DNA of 23,580 nucleotides from RGIG9379 sp031553005. Its GTDB lineage: Bacteria; Bacteroidota; Bacteroidia; Bacteroidales; Paludibacteraceae. Location of the stretch: assembly GCA_031553005.1 (NCBI GenBank), contig JAVBMA010000058.1, positions 1-23,580 on the forward strand, written 5' to 3'. The notes below the pieces were generated by a model. The model saw nothing but the letters and a program-made list of their open reading frames with translations. It ran no database searches and had not been told where the DNA came from. A program made the translations under genes and the position numbers. Numbering within the stretch: position 1 is the stretch's first letter; each line of letters starts with the position of its first letter. Shown one piece after another: positions 1-8,297 of this stretch.

Positions 1-51
1 AAATTATTACAACTCCAACAACGTATTTTTCTTGTTTTTGACATATAAAAA

Positions 52-81
52 AAGTTTACTGAAACGAATTTCAGTAAACTT
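52..81 (-). terminator. Hairpin terminator, minus-strand polarity
   Basis: A perfect 13-bp stem (52-64 with 69-81) closes a CGAA tetraloop. The A-run at 46-53 becomes a T-run when read on the minus strand, so the polarity suits leftward transcripts. It lies beyond a first hairpin at 150-189, so it may be a back-up terminator for trkA-trkH or belong to a gene left of the window. Confidence 0.6.
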
Positions 82-149
82 CTTCATATCTAACTATTAA
101 TAATCTTTTCAGAACTTTTTACCAACTATTTTTGGCATATAGACCTGCA

Positions 150-189
150 AAAAATAGAGTTTCAATTTTATAATTGAAGCTCTATTTTT
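150..189. terminator. Bidirectional terminator 3' of trkH
   Basis: An 18-bp stem (150-167 with 172-189, one G-T wobble) has a 4-nt TTAT loop, with A-rich and T-rich ends, so it can act as a rho-independent terminator in both directions. It is the first strong hairpin after the trkH stop codon and is the likely end of the trkA-trkH transcript. No gene is visible in 1-310. Confidence 0.75.
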
Positions 190-257
190 GTGTTATTATC
201 TTTCTATCTTGCCTGTAATTGAAAAGTTATTCAAGGCTTTATTTATGAAACCCTAAA

Positions 258-303
258 AACTTTTCCAACTAACTTTCACATTTCACTTTTCAACTTTCAA
301 TTT
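258..303 (-). repeat. Degenerate AGTTGAA-type heptad repeat
   Basis: Read on the minus strand, directly after the trkH stop codon, this segment carries degenerate repeats of AAGTTGAA/AAGTGAA/AAGTTAGTTGG. The same word family recurs at 12191-12212, 15061-15102, 18364-18436 and 22435-22456, always at gene boundaries. It is non-coding. Confidence 0.55.
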
Positions 304-310
304 TTATACT

Positions 311-1777
311 TTATCTTTTCCAAAATGAAGGGCTAAGAACAAAAAGTACGGTAAAGATTTCTAAACGGCCTGTGAGCATTAAAAAAGAGGCATACCATTT
401 GGCTGCATCGGGAAATAGTGAAAAGTTGTCTGTAGGCCCTACTGAACCTAAAGCGGGTCCTACGTTACTCAGGCATGTTATAACGGTTCCGATTGATTCG
501 ACGAAGCCAATGCCTAATAAGGTAAATATTAAGATGCTTATAAGAGCTAATAGCGCATATAATACGACAAAGGCTAAAACATTAGTTATAATTTGTGACG
601 GAACTACTTTTCTGTCAAATTTGACAGGAATAACAGCATTCGGGTGCAGTAGCCTTTTAAATTCGTAATAACTGTTTTTTAATAATAGAGCGACACGAAC
701 TGTTTTTAGTCCTCCCGCCGCAGATCCGGCACATCCTCCGATCATCATGATAATAAGCATCAGCGACCACAGGAATGGAATCCATTTTGTATAATCTGCA
801 GTACAATAACCGGTTCCGGTCATTAATGCAAAAACCTGGAACGTGCCGGTACGGGCAGATTCTTCTATACCTAAATTTTGAGTAACCAAAAGCCCTATGG
901 AGGTAACAAGTGAGAATCCAAATCCGAAAAGGAGATAAAATTTCAATTCTTCGCTACGAAATAGTTTTTTGAAATTGCCTCTTAATGCACTGTAAAGAAT
1001 TGTATAGTTGATTCCTGCGATCATCATGAAAAAAATCACGACGTATTCTATAAAAGGAGAATTCCAGAAAGCAATACTGGCATTCTTAGTTGAATAACCA
1101 CCTGTGGCTATTGTTGTAAAGGAATGACATATAGCATCAAAGACGCTCATTCCTCCAATTACTAATAGCAATGCTTCGATTAATGTCAATATGGCGTAGA
1201 TACTCCATAGAAGTTTTGCCGTTTGAGCTACTCGTGGACGTAATTTGTCTTTGGTCGGTCCGGGTACTTCGGCAACATATAATTGCATGCCTCCGATACC
1301 AAAGATAGGAAGGATGGCTAATGAAAGTACGATTATTCCCATTCCTCCAAGCCATTGTATAATACTTCTCCAGAATAACAATCCATGAGGAAGCGCTTCT
1401 ATATTATTCAAAATAGTGGCGCCGGTTGTGGTGAATCCGGACATTGTTTCGAAAAAAGCATCGGTGTATTCCGGGATATATCCGCTCATAAAAAAAGGAA
1501 GGGAGCCAAATGCAGAAAAAACAACCCAGATAAAGGCGACGATAAGATATCCTTCTCGTTTTCCCAATTGCTGTTGCTCTCCTTCTTTTTTTAGAAAAAA
1601 GGAGAGTAAAGCTACTCCCAGTGTTATAGTTGTAGAAAGAAGTAAGTAGGGAGAATCCGGTTCTCTGTATATGTAGGATACAATAGTTGCAATCAACATA
1701 AATGCAGCTTCGAAGAGTAGGAGAGAACCCACTGTGCGCACCACTAATCTTATGTTGATTATCTTATCTTGTCTCAT
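311..1777 (-). CDS. trkH: TrkH-type potassium uptake channel subunit
   Basis: Predicted integral membrane subunit (488 aa) of the Trk/Ktr potassium uptake system, which carries K+ across the inner membrane under control of the cytoplasmic TrkA ring. The four pore-loop repeats of the family are visible: TTTGA near residues 116-120, TIATGG near 222-227, TGTGYC near 320-325 and SNVGPALG near 437-444. The conserved GRLEIFT segment follows at about 470. Length matches TrkH (about 480-490 aa), so the gene looks intact. It starts at ATG, 33 nt after the trkA stop codon, so the two genes are almost certainly co-transcribed as trkA-trkH. Hairpins at 150-189 and 52-81 close the operon. Naming it TrkH rather than KtrB rests on length and on its pairing with a double-RCK TrkA. 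Confidence 0.93.
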   Translation of the reverse strand: MRQDKIINIRLVVRTVGSLLLFEAAFMLIATIVSYIYREPDSPYLLLSTTITLGVALLSFFLKKEGEQQQLGKREGYLIVAFIWVVFSAFGSLPFFMSGYIPEYTDAFFETMSGFTTTGATILNNIEALPHGLLFWRSIIQWLGGMGIIVLSLAILPIFGIGGMQLYVAEVPGPTKDKLRPRVAQTAKLLWSIYAILTLIEALLLVIGGMSVFDAICHSFTTIATGGYSTKNASIAFWNSPFIEYVVIFFMMIAGINYTILYSALRGNFKKLFRSEELKFYLLFGFGFSLVTSIGLLVTQNLGIEESARTGTFQVFALMTGTGYCTADYTKWIPFLWSLMLIIMMIGGCAGSAAGGLKTVRVALLLKNSYYEFKRLLHPNAVIPVKFDRKVVPSQIITNVLAFVVLYALLALISILIFTLLGIGFVESIGTVITCLSNVGPALGSVGPTDNFSLFPDAAKWYASFLMLTGRLEIFTVLFVLSPSFWKR

Positions 1778-1810
1778 GATATATAAAAATGAACACTAAA
1801 TTTTTGATTT

Positions 1811-3142
1811 CTACGCAAATAGTTTTTCTATTTTGCGTATGCTGGAAGAGAGGCAGAAAATAATAACATCATCATCTGGCAGAATGAGTGTTTCTCCATT
1901 TACAACGTGCCCTTTTCCATCACGAATGATTCCTCCAATGAATACATCTTTTGGTAAATGCAGGTTCTTAATGCGGTCTTTGGTTATTTTAGAACCTTCT
2001 TTAGCTGTTAGTTCGACAACATCAGCATCTACGTAAGTCAGACTTTTCACTTTACTGACATCTACGTCCAGTGTGTATTGGTAAATGTAGCTGGCTGCAA
2101 TTAATTTTTTATTGATGACGGTTCCGATATCCAGGCTTTCGGCCAATGGGATATAATCAATGTTTTCTACTTCGGAAATTGTTTTTTGTATCCCGAATCT
2201 TTTGGCTGCGATACATGCCAATATATTTGCTTCGGAGTTTTCTGTCAAGGCAACAAAAGCATCCATACATTCTATCCCTTCTTTTTTCAAAAGTTCAAGA
2301 TTACTTGCATCTCCAAGGATAATCATTGCATTATCCAATTGTTCGACCAACTTTATGGTTTTACTTTTGTTTCTTTCCAACACTTTCACATTTATGTCAT
2401 CCGGAAGGCTTTGTACGCTTTTGACCGCAATACGGCCACCTCCCATAATCATCAGGTCTTTGACATTTATAACATCCTTTCCGGCTTGTTTCCTGACATG
2501 GGATATGCACTCTTTTGTCGTTATAAAATAGGCAATATCGTTTGGTAATATTTCGTCGCTACCTTTTGGTATGATTGTATCCATATTCCGGCGGAGGGCC
2601 ACAATCCGGTAGTTTTCGCTGTCAGTCAAATCCATCAATTTTTGATTGACGATGGGTGCATTGTCACGAACTTTAATACCCAACAGGGTCAAGGCTCCAT
2701 TCTGGAAATCCATCCATTGCCTGATCCAGTTTATTTTCAGGGAATTTACTATCTCTTCGGCTGCTAGCATTTCCGGATATATAAGAGCATTGACTCCCAG
2801 CTTTTCAAAAAATTCTTTGTTTTTTGGAAGCAAGTATTCGTAATTGTCAATTCTGGCTAATGTTTTTTTAGCGCCCAGATTTTTTGCCAGAATACAAGCT
2901 GTGATATTTTGGCTTTCAATTGGAGTGACGGCTACGAACAGGTCGGCAGATGATATGCCGGCTTCTTTTAAATCGTTTATCGAAGTTGCAGACCCGACAG
3001 TAATCATCAGGTCGTAATTGGATTCTAATTGCTGTAGTTTTTCTTCATCGTCGTCAATCAGAATAATATCGTGATTTTGGCGGGAAAGCATTTTGGCAAG
3101 GTGAGTGCCTACTTCGCCTGCTCCTGCTATAATGATTTTCAT
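1811..3142 (-). CDS. trkA: TrkA, NAD-binding regulator of K+ uptake
   Basis: Cytoplasmic peripheral protein (443 aa) with two tandem RCK modules, as in classical TrkA; it binds NAD(H) and other nucleotides and gates TrkH. The first Rossmann motif, GAGEVG, is at residues 7-12, with an acidic residue at the end of beta-2 (ILID, about 30). The second half repeats the fold with GGGRIA at 234-239 and E256 at the equivalent acidic position. RCK_C regions lie at roughly 137-213 and 360-443. It is the first gene of the trkA-trkH operon. The ATG start begins directly at the Rossmann strand (MKIIIAG), as usual for the family. The 5' flank carries a spaced inverted repeat (3176-3233), but no clear TAnnTTTG box was found. 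Confidence 0.93.
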   Translation of the reverse strand: MKIIIAGAGEVGTHLAKMLSRQNHDIILIDDDEEKLQQLESNYDLMITVGSATSINDLKEAGISSADLFVAVTPIESQNITACILAKNLGAKKTLARIDNYEYLLPKNKEFFEKLGVNALIYPEMLAAEEIVNSLKINWIRQWMDFQNGALTLLGIKVRDNAPIVNQKLMDLTDSENYRIVALRRNMDTIIPKGSDEILPNDIAYFITTKECISHVRKQAGKDVINVKDLMIMGGGRIAVKSVQSLPDDINVKVLERNKSKTIKLVEQLDNAMIILGDASNLELLKKEGIECMDAFVALTENSEANILACIAAKRFGIQKTISEVENIDYIPLAESLDIGTVINKKLIAASYIYQYTLDVDVSKVKSLTYVDADVVELTAKEGSKITKDRIKNLHLPKDVFIGGIIRDGKGHVVNGETLILPDDDVIIFCLSSSIRKIEKLFA

Positions 3143-3468
3143 CTGTTTATAATTTATTTTTTACATTAATGCCAGATGGAACACCCATATAATCATTGGC
3201 TCGTGTGTCAATTTTTTGTCGTGGGTGTTTCATATACAAATAAATTTCTAAAAATAGAGATATAAAAAAACCTCATAAAGGTATGTAACTTTTATGAACA
3301 AATGATTTTTTGGAGTGGTTTTTCGTTTTTTTTCGGAAAAAGCAAAGAGGAATGGCCGAAGAATAAATGTTTTTCGGAATTTATTTTTAATTTAGTACGT
3401 TTCTTATCAAAATTTGGTATAGGGTTTGCTTTATCGAAAGAGAAGTTTTTAAATAAAATAGCAATATT
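3143..3468. promoter_or_regulatory. Divergent trkA / PAP2 intergenic region with spaced inverted repeat
   Basis: This 326-nt AT-rich region separates two divergent genes and must hold both promoters. Near trkA there is an inverted repeat: ATGGAACACCCA (3176-3187) and TGGGTGTTTCAT (3222-3233), one G-T mismatch, 34 nt apart. It could be a paired operator or a leader hairpin for trkA; nothing in the sequence decides. The plus-strand reading frame from 3302 overlaps the PAP2 start and shows no recognisable protein. For PAP2 only a poor match (TAGGGTTTG near 3419) to the TAnnTTTG box is seen. Confidence 0.35.
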
Positions 3469-4191
3469 ATGCTTGAATCATTATTAGAATGGGATAGAGA
3501 ATTTCTGGTATTTTTAAATATGAGTGGAAATCACACTGTGTTCCTGGATTTTTTTATGTGGATGGTAACTCAGACGTTTATATGGCTTCCTGCGTTTTTA
3601 GCTTTTTTTTATGTGGTTGTAAAGGGCAAAAAGAAGGAGGCTTTACTTATTGTCGGAGTAACAATTCTTCTTTTTCTTTTGTGTGACCAGATCTCGTCTT
3701 CAATAATAAAACCGCTGGTGGCACGCCCCAGACCGGGAAAGGATCCGTTGGTAATGGATCTCCTTCAGTATGTGAATAATTATCGTGGTGGCAGGTTCGG
3801 ATACCTTTCGTCGCATGCTGCTAATACATTTGGTTTTGCAATGTTCTCATCACTGCTCTTTAAATATAGATGGTATTCTATTTTTGCTTTTTTATGGGCG
3901 GCGCTATGTTCTTACAGCCGGTTGTACTTGGGTGTGCATTTCCCGTTGGATATTATTTCAGGAATGGTATTAGGCTTGTTGATCGGTTGGTTTTGCTATT
4001 GGTTGGTCGGAAGGATCAGACGGTTTATTCCCCAAAGCGATACCGGATTAAATAAAAACCGTATAGTTTTAACTAATTATACGAAGTCTGGTTTTTCGGT
4101 AAAAAACATTTGGTTTCTGTTGTATACTCTTATTTTGACTCTTTTTTGTATTACGTGTTTTGCATTGCAAATGCGCAAGTTTTTTTCTTAA
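3469..4191 (+). CDS. PAP2-family membrane phosphatase
   Basis: Polytopic membrane phosphatase (240 aa) of the PAP2 / type 2 phosphatidic acid phosphatase superfamily, whose members dephosphorylate lipid phosphates such as undecaprenyl diphosphate, phosphatidylglycerol phosphate or lipid A. All three signature blocks are present: KX6RP with K81 and R88-P89; the middle block as LSSHAA with H116, where PSGH is canonical; and SRX5HX3D with S150-R151, H157 and D161. H116 and H157 are the expected acid and nucleophile. About six membrane segments are followed by an extra C-terminal hydrophobic helix (about 214-234) beyond the usual core. The start is an ATG after an A-rich stretch without Shine-Dalgarno, normal for this phylum. 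It is transcribed alone. The substrate cannot be told from the sequence. Confidence 0.88.
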   Translation: MLESLLEWDREFLVFLNMSGNHTVFLDFFMWMVTQTFIWLPAFLAFFYVVVKGKKKEALLIVGVTILLFLLCDQISSSIIKPLVARPRPGKDPLVMDLLQYVNNYRGGRFGYLSSHAANTFGFAMFSSLLFKYRWYSIFAFLWAALCSYSRLYLGVHFPLDIISGMVLGLLIGWFCYWLVGRIRRFIPQSDTGLNKNRIVLTNYTKSGFSVKNIWFLLYTLILTLFCITCFALQMRKFFS

Positions 4192-4244
4192 GGACAAAAC
4201 CGTTTTAGTCAATATATGTCATTCTGTAAATTTTGAATATTGAT

Positions 4245-4280
4245 AAAAAAATGTGCCAAGAAACCTCGGCACATTTTTTT
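4245..4280. terminator. Bidirectional terminator between PAP2 and rluB-type gene
   Basis: An A-run leads into ATGTGCCAAG, a short AAAC loop and CTCGGCACAT followed by a T-run. The stem has one internal A-C mismatch. It lies between two converging stop codons (4191 and 4299) and has T-tracts on both strands, so it probably ends both transcripts. Confidence 0.85.
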
Positions 4281-4298
4281 ATGGATAATTATTGTTTT

Positions 4299-5816
4299 TT
4301 ATTTGAAAGCACCCATTCTCAGCATGCTTACTTCTCTTTCGGAAAGGAAACGCCATTGGCCTCTCTTCAGGTTCTTTTTGGTTAATCCTGCAAAGTAAAC
4401 CCTGTCCAGACGAGTTACGCGGTAATTAAGATGTTCGAACAAACGGCGAACTACCCTGTTTTTTCCTGAGTGGATTTCGATGCCTATTTTTTTAGCATCG
4501 CTTTCGTCTATATAATTCAGGTCGTCGGCTTTGATTTCGCCATCTTCCAAAGTGATTCCTTCCAGTAACTGGTCAAAGTCAGTTTGTTCTAACGGCCTGT
4601 CTAGAGCGACCTGGTAGATTTTCTTTTTGTTATATTTCGGATGCGTTAATTTTGCCGCCAAATCTCCGTCATTAGTCAATAATAAAACCCCTGTAGTGTT
4701 TCTATCTAATCTTCCGACAGGATAAATACGTTCTCTACATGCATTTTTAACCAAGTCCATTACAGTTAATTTTGCAAATGGATCATCACTTGTAGTAACG
4801 CAATCTTTCGGTTTGTTCAGCAAAATATAAACTTTTTTATCAGGAGAAACTAATTGATCGTGTATCATGACTTTGTCACCACGTAGTATTTTAGTTCCAA
4901 GTTCAGAAACCGGTTCACCGTTTACCGAAACTACACCAGCCTGAATCAGTTCGTCAGCTTCCCTGCGTGAGCAAACACCTGCATTTGCCAGGAATTTGTT
5001 TAGACGGATTGGTTCATTCGGATCTACAACTATGGAGCGATATTCAATTTGCCGGTTATTATTCCTGATTTGCGGCCTTGAATTATTATCGAAATTACCT
5101 CCATGGTTATTATTACGGGAGAAATTACGGTTGTTATTGTTGTTATTGAACGAATTTGGTCTGCGGTTACCTCCCTGATTGTAGCCGCCGCTTCTACTTC
5201 CGTTATTGCCGCCATTGTTATAACCACCCCGATTATTGCTATAGCCGCCTCGATTGTTGTTGTAACCGCCGCCTTGATTATTATAACCACCACCTTGATT
5301 GTTTTGATTATTATAATCTCTGTTGCTATTATAATTGTTTTCTCTGTTATCCCGGTCGTTGTTGTAGTTACCGTTGCTGCTTCGGTAGTTATTGTTATAA
5401 TTATTGTCCCTGTTTTGGTTATAATTATTATTCCGTTGAGAGTTGTAATTGCCACCACCATTATTATTTTGGTAGTTTCCGCGGCTATTATTGTATCCGC
5501 CGTTATTATCCCGATAGTTATTTCTTTGATCGGAATAATTGTTCCCATCATAATTTCCCCGTCTCGTATCTCTTGGTTGATAGTCGTTTGTACGAGGTCT
5601 GTTATAGTTATTATTATCCACGTTAACGCGAGTTTCACCTACTCTCTTGCGTGGTTTTTTTATGGATGAGTCAGAACCATCGTTGGATCTGTTTAAACGG
5701 TTTTCATTTGAAAAGTTGGGATTAAAGCTTTTTCTCTCGTTTTGGTTCTCACCATCTCGCCCGGCATTAAACTTCCTCCCGGAATCTTGTTGCCAGTTTT
5801 CTTCAAAAGGTTTCAT
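4299..5816 (-). CDS. RluB/RsuA-family rRNA pseudouridine synthase with long Asn/Gly/Arg-rich N-terminus
   Basis: The C-terminal half is a normal RsuA/RluB-type pseudouridine synthase: an S4 RNA-binding domain at about 270-318 (IRLNKFLANAGVCSRREAD onward), then the synthase domain with catalytic motif GRLDRNTTG at 368-376 and D371 as the predicted nucleophile. A KNRVVRRLF segment near 452-460 and the end of the domain follow. It probably modifies large-subunit rRNA (RluB makes psi2605 in E. coli 23S), though RsuA or RluE specificity cannot be excluded. The first ~260 residues are disordered and very rich in Asn, Gly, Arg and Tyr, with repeated GGYNN and NYNN units, doubling the roughly 250-aa core. 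Such tails are known from RNA-binding proteins and could add non-specific RNA binding; that role is inference. It is a monocistronic minus-strand gene with an ATG start at 5816. Confidence 0.9.
   Translation of the reverse strand: MKPFEENWQQDSGRKFNAGRDGENQNERKSFNPNFSNENRLNRSNDGSDSSIKKPRKRVGETRVNVDNNNYNRPRTNDYQPRDTRRGNYDGNNYSDQRNNYRDNNGGYNNSRGNYQNNNGGGNYNSQRNNNYNQNRDNNYNNNYRSSNGNYNNDRDNRENNYNSNRDYNNQNNQGGGYNNQGGGYNNNRGGYSNNRGGYNNGGNNGSRSGGYNQGGNRRPNSFNNNNNNRNFSRNNNHGGNFDNNSRPQIRNNNRQIEYRSIVVDPNEPIRLNKFLANAGVCSRREADELIQAGVVSVNGEPVSELGTKILRGDKVMIHDQLVSPDKKVYILLNKPKDCVTTSDDPFAKLTVMDLVKNACRERIYPVGRLDRNTTGVLLLTNDGDLAAKLTHPKYNKKKIYQVALDRPLEQTDFDQLLEGITLEDGEIKADDLNYIDESDAKKIGIEIHSGKNRVVRRLFEHLNYRVTRLDRVYFAGLTKKNLKRGQWRFLSEREVSMLRMGAFK
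5043..5624 (-). repeat. Low-complexity coding repeat (GGYNN/NYNN codons) inside rluB-type gene
   Basis: Residues about 65-258 of the rluB-type protein are encoded by reiterated AAT/AAC, GGT/GGC, TAT/TAC and CGT/CGG codons, giving long pseudo-open frames on both strands. The clearest tandem part encodes four GGYNN-like units at residues 176-202. The codons vary (for example AAT and AAC alternate), so this is a selected protein composition rather than a fresh DNA slippage array. Confidence 0.75.
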
Positions 5817-6008
5817 TGTGTAAAAAATTTATTAAATTAATAAAGCTAATGTTATTTGTCTAACTCAAATATTTTTTAATTCTAAGACTTGATTAAGGTA
5901 TCATTCCTTTCAGTTCTTTCTTAAGGAAATCATGACAGTTATTTCTTATAACAACTTAATTTTAAAACATGTTTAATTCTTGTTCGATTTTTTGTCAAGT
6001 TTAGAACT

Positions 6009-6046
6009 CCTGTAAACTTCTTTTCTCACAAAAAGAAGTTTACAGG
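6009..6046. terminator. 16-bp hairpin 3' of the DUF349 gene
   Basis: A perfect 16-bp inverted repeat (6009-6024 with 6031-6046, 6-nt loop) lies 14 nt past the DUF349 stop codon. No T-tract follows on the minus strand, so it is either a factor-assisted terminator or a 3'-end stabilising stem. The rest of 5817-6059 shows nothing recognisable. Confidence 0.5.
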
Positions 6047-6059
6047 ATAATATTAAATG

Positions 6060-8030
6060 TCATTTAGTTGTTTCTTCCAACATTTTAATTTTTTCGATTA
6101 CTAACTCTCTTTCTTCTTTTAGTTTAGCAATCTTTCTTTCCATGTCTTTGATCATTCCGGCTGCATTTTTTGAAGAACCGGAGAAGAAACCGATATTGTT
6201 TTCATAAGTGGCAATGTCATTATTCAATGAGTCGTATACGCGCATGAGTCGTTTACGCTCTCCCAGCAGTTTTTGTTGTCCTTTTTCTGCCATATCTTCG
6301 AGATTTGCTTTGAAAAAGTCCATTCTGCGATTCGTTTGATCCATATTTAAACGATCAAACTGAGAGTCAATAGCCGTTTTATATTCTTTATATAGTTTGT
6401 CTTTTTCTTTAAAAGGAACATGTCCGACTTCATTCCACTCAACAATTAAAGCCTTCAACGCTTTGAACGATTCGTTCTGGTCTTGTTCGTCAGATGATAA
6501 TGCGTTAATTTGTCCGATAAGTTCTTTTTTACGCTTCAGGTTGTTTTCCTGTTCGTCTTTTTGCGATTTGAAATTCTTCTCTTTTTGTTCGAAGAAATAA
6601 TCACAAGCAGATATGAATCTTTTCCAAACCAAATCCGATTGTTTTTTAGGAACTGGCCCGACCGTTTTCCAATCTTTTTGCAATTGGATCATCTTGTCTG
6701 CTGTTTCCTTCCAGTTCTGACTGTCTTTCCATGCTTCCGCTTTTTCACAGAGTGCTATTTTTTTTGTCAGATTATCAACCAAAATTTCTTTGGAGGCTTT
6801 GTAATATTCATTTTTCTTTTGAAAAAAGTTGTCACATGCTGATCTGAATCGTTCGTAGATTGCGGCATTGTCTTTTTTAGGGGCAAAACCGATTTTTTTC
6901 CAATCTTCCTGTATCGCAACAATTTCGTCAGTTTTTTCCTGCCACTCTTTGTAGGTTGACAGGTTTGCGGTATCTATGGCTTCTGCTTTTTCACAGAGTG
7001 CCGTTTTCAGAGCAAGATTTTCAGTTTCTCCTTCTCTTAGCTTGTCAAAATAGTCGTGATGTTTTTTATTGATTATGGTAGAAGCATTTTTGAATCGTTC
7101 CCAGATAGATTCGCGGTTTTCGCGCGAAACGGGTCCGATTTCCCTCCATTCTTCATGGAAAACCTGAAGTCTTCTGAAGGCAGAAACAATGTCGGATTCT
7201 TCTGCTAATTTTTCAGCTTGTTCGCAAAGGGTTGTTTTGGCTTCCAGATTTTTACGGAAATCATAATCCCGAAGTTCATTGTTTATCTTCAGGTTATCGT
7301 AAAAAGTCTCAACATATAGCTGATAATTTTTCCATAAATTAGTAACCTCTGCCGCCGGAACTTGTCCAATGGTTTTCCAGTCTTGTTGTAATTTCTGGAA
7401 AACAGGGACTTTCTTTCCAAAGTCTTCTGTACTTTCCAATAAATTTTTCAGTTCTTCGAGAATTTTATTTTTAGCATTCAGGTTGTCTTGTTTTTCCTTT
7501 TCCGCAGCCTGAAACTCAGCATTGCGTCTTTCCTTATATGAATTTAGTATTGCTTTGATTTGATTTTCCAATTCATCTTCGGGAGCAGAAAAATTTTCTT
7601 CCGAGCCACCTTCTTCGATGAAGGCTTTTTTCAGATTTTCCTGTCTATGTTTAAATTTCTTGTAGAAATTATGTTTGATATCATCCAGCTTTTCTTTCAA
7701 TTCGGAGTATGAACCGGTAGGTTCTTCTACCAATTCTTTTGCTTTTGCAATCAACTCTTCTTCAGATAACAGACTGTTATCTTCTGTTTTTTTATCAGTG
7801 GGAAGTTCCGTATCTGCTTTTTTATCTTCAACTTGTTCTGCAGGAACATCTTTCAAATCGGCAGAATCGGATTTTTCTTCTTTTGTAGCTTCTTCTGAAG
7901 ATTGTTCTGAAACAGCTCCTGAAGTTTCGTCCGTATTTTCAACGTTTTTTACCGGGTTTACTGTTGTTTCCGATACTTTTTCTTCGTTATTCTGACTTGG
8001 CTGAGAGTTCTTTTGATCAAGTGTGTCCAT
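6060..8030 (-). CDS. DUF349-domain repeat protein
   Basis: Large, highly charged, probably cytoplasmic protein (656 aa) with an acidic, Ser/Thr/Glu-rich disordered N-terminus (about 1-95), then five DUF349-type helical repeats. Each repeat carries a W-[KRN]-[KTE]-[IV]-G core; the tryptophans are at 218, 295, 377, 454 and 532, giving a regular spacing of 77, 82, 77 and 78 residues. Between repeats there is a recurring ALCEKAE-like segment (about 267, 344, 426). The C-terminus (about 590-656) is a predicted coiled coil. DUF349 proteins are common in Bacteroidetes and Actinobacteria; their molecular function is not established and none is claimed here. The gene is single, divergent from the DUF456 gene, with its own promoter at 8102-8134. 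Confidence 0.88.
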   Translation of the reverse strand: MDTLDQKNSQPSQNNEEKVSETTVNPVKNVENTDETSGAVSEQSSEEATKEEKSDSADLKDVPAEQVEDKKADTELPTDKKTEDNSLLSEEELIAKAKELVEEPTGSYSELKEKLDDIKHNFYKKFKHRQENLKKAFIEEGGSEENFSAPEDELENQIKAILNSYKERRNAEFQAAEKEKQDNLNAKNKILEELKNLLESTEDFGKKVPVFQKLQQDWKTIGQVPAAEVTNLWKNYQLYVETFYDNLKINNELRDYDFRKNLEAKTTLCEQAEKLAEESDIVSAFRRLQVFHEEWREIGPVSRENRESIWERFKNASTIINKKHHDYFDKLREGETENLALKTALCEKAEAIDTANLSTYKEWQEKTDEIVAIQEDWKKIGFAPKKDNAAIYERFRSACDNFFQKKNEYYKASKEILVDNLTKKIALCEKAEAWKDSQNWKETADKMIQLQKDWKTVGPVPKKQSDLVWKRFISACDYFFEQKEKNFKSQKDEQENNLKRKKELIGQINALSSDEQDQNESFKALKALIVEWNEVGHVPFKEKDKLYKEYKTAIDSQFDRLNMDQTNRRMDFFKANLEDMAEKGQQKLLGERKRLMRVYDSLNNDIATYENNIGFFSGSSKNAAGMIKDMERKIAKLKEERELVIEKIKMLEETTK

Positions 8031-8101
8031 TGCAATAAATTTGATATATTTATACTCTAATTTACTTTACTGCCTGTTAAAAGGTAGTCTTTCCAGACTT
8101 G

Positions 8102-8134
8102 CAAAGGTATAAAAACTTTCTAAATTGTGTGCAA
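8102..8134 (-). promoter_or_regulatory. Promoter for the DUF349 gene
   Basis: On the minus strand TACCTTTG (8102-8109) matches the Bacteroidetes -7 box TAnnTTTG. A TTG (8132-8134) sits 22 nt upstream, slightly wider than the usual 19-21. The start codon is about 70 nt downstream. Confidence 0.6.
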
Positions 8135-8156
8135 TAATCGGTGATTAGTTTCTGAT

Positions 8157-8189
8157 TTTGGTACGAAACTGTTTAAATTTTTATCTTTG
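8157..8189 (+). promoter_or_regulatory. Promoter for the DUF456 gene
   Basis: TTTG (8157-8160) and TATCTTTG (8182-8189) are separated by 21 nt, matching the Bacteroidetes consensus. The predicted start site near 8196 would leave a leader of about 100 nt before the ATG at 8298; no riboswitch was recognised in it. Confidence 0.65.
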
Positions 8190-8297
8190 GGGATGATGTT
8201 TGGAATTATGGGATTAATAATGGTCTTATTTTGAAATAAAATGATTTCAGAACACGTTTTGAATATGTTTTATTGATAACATCAAAAATTCTGCTTT

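Noticed and set aside
3302..3487. Small plus-strand frame (61 codons) upstream of the PAP2 gene
   Set aside because: It overlaps the PAP2 start, is Phe/Lys-rich AT-driven sequence, and has no promoter or recognisable domain.
5030..5669. Long open frames on both strands inside the rluB-type gene (over 150 codons each)
   Set aside because: They arise from the reiterated Asn/Gly/Tyr codons; their translations are monotonous Ile/Val/Thr or Tyr/Cys runs without start signals or family resemblance.
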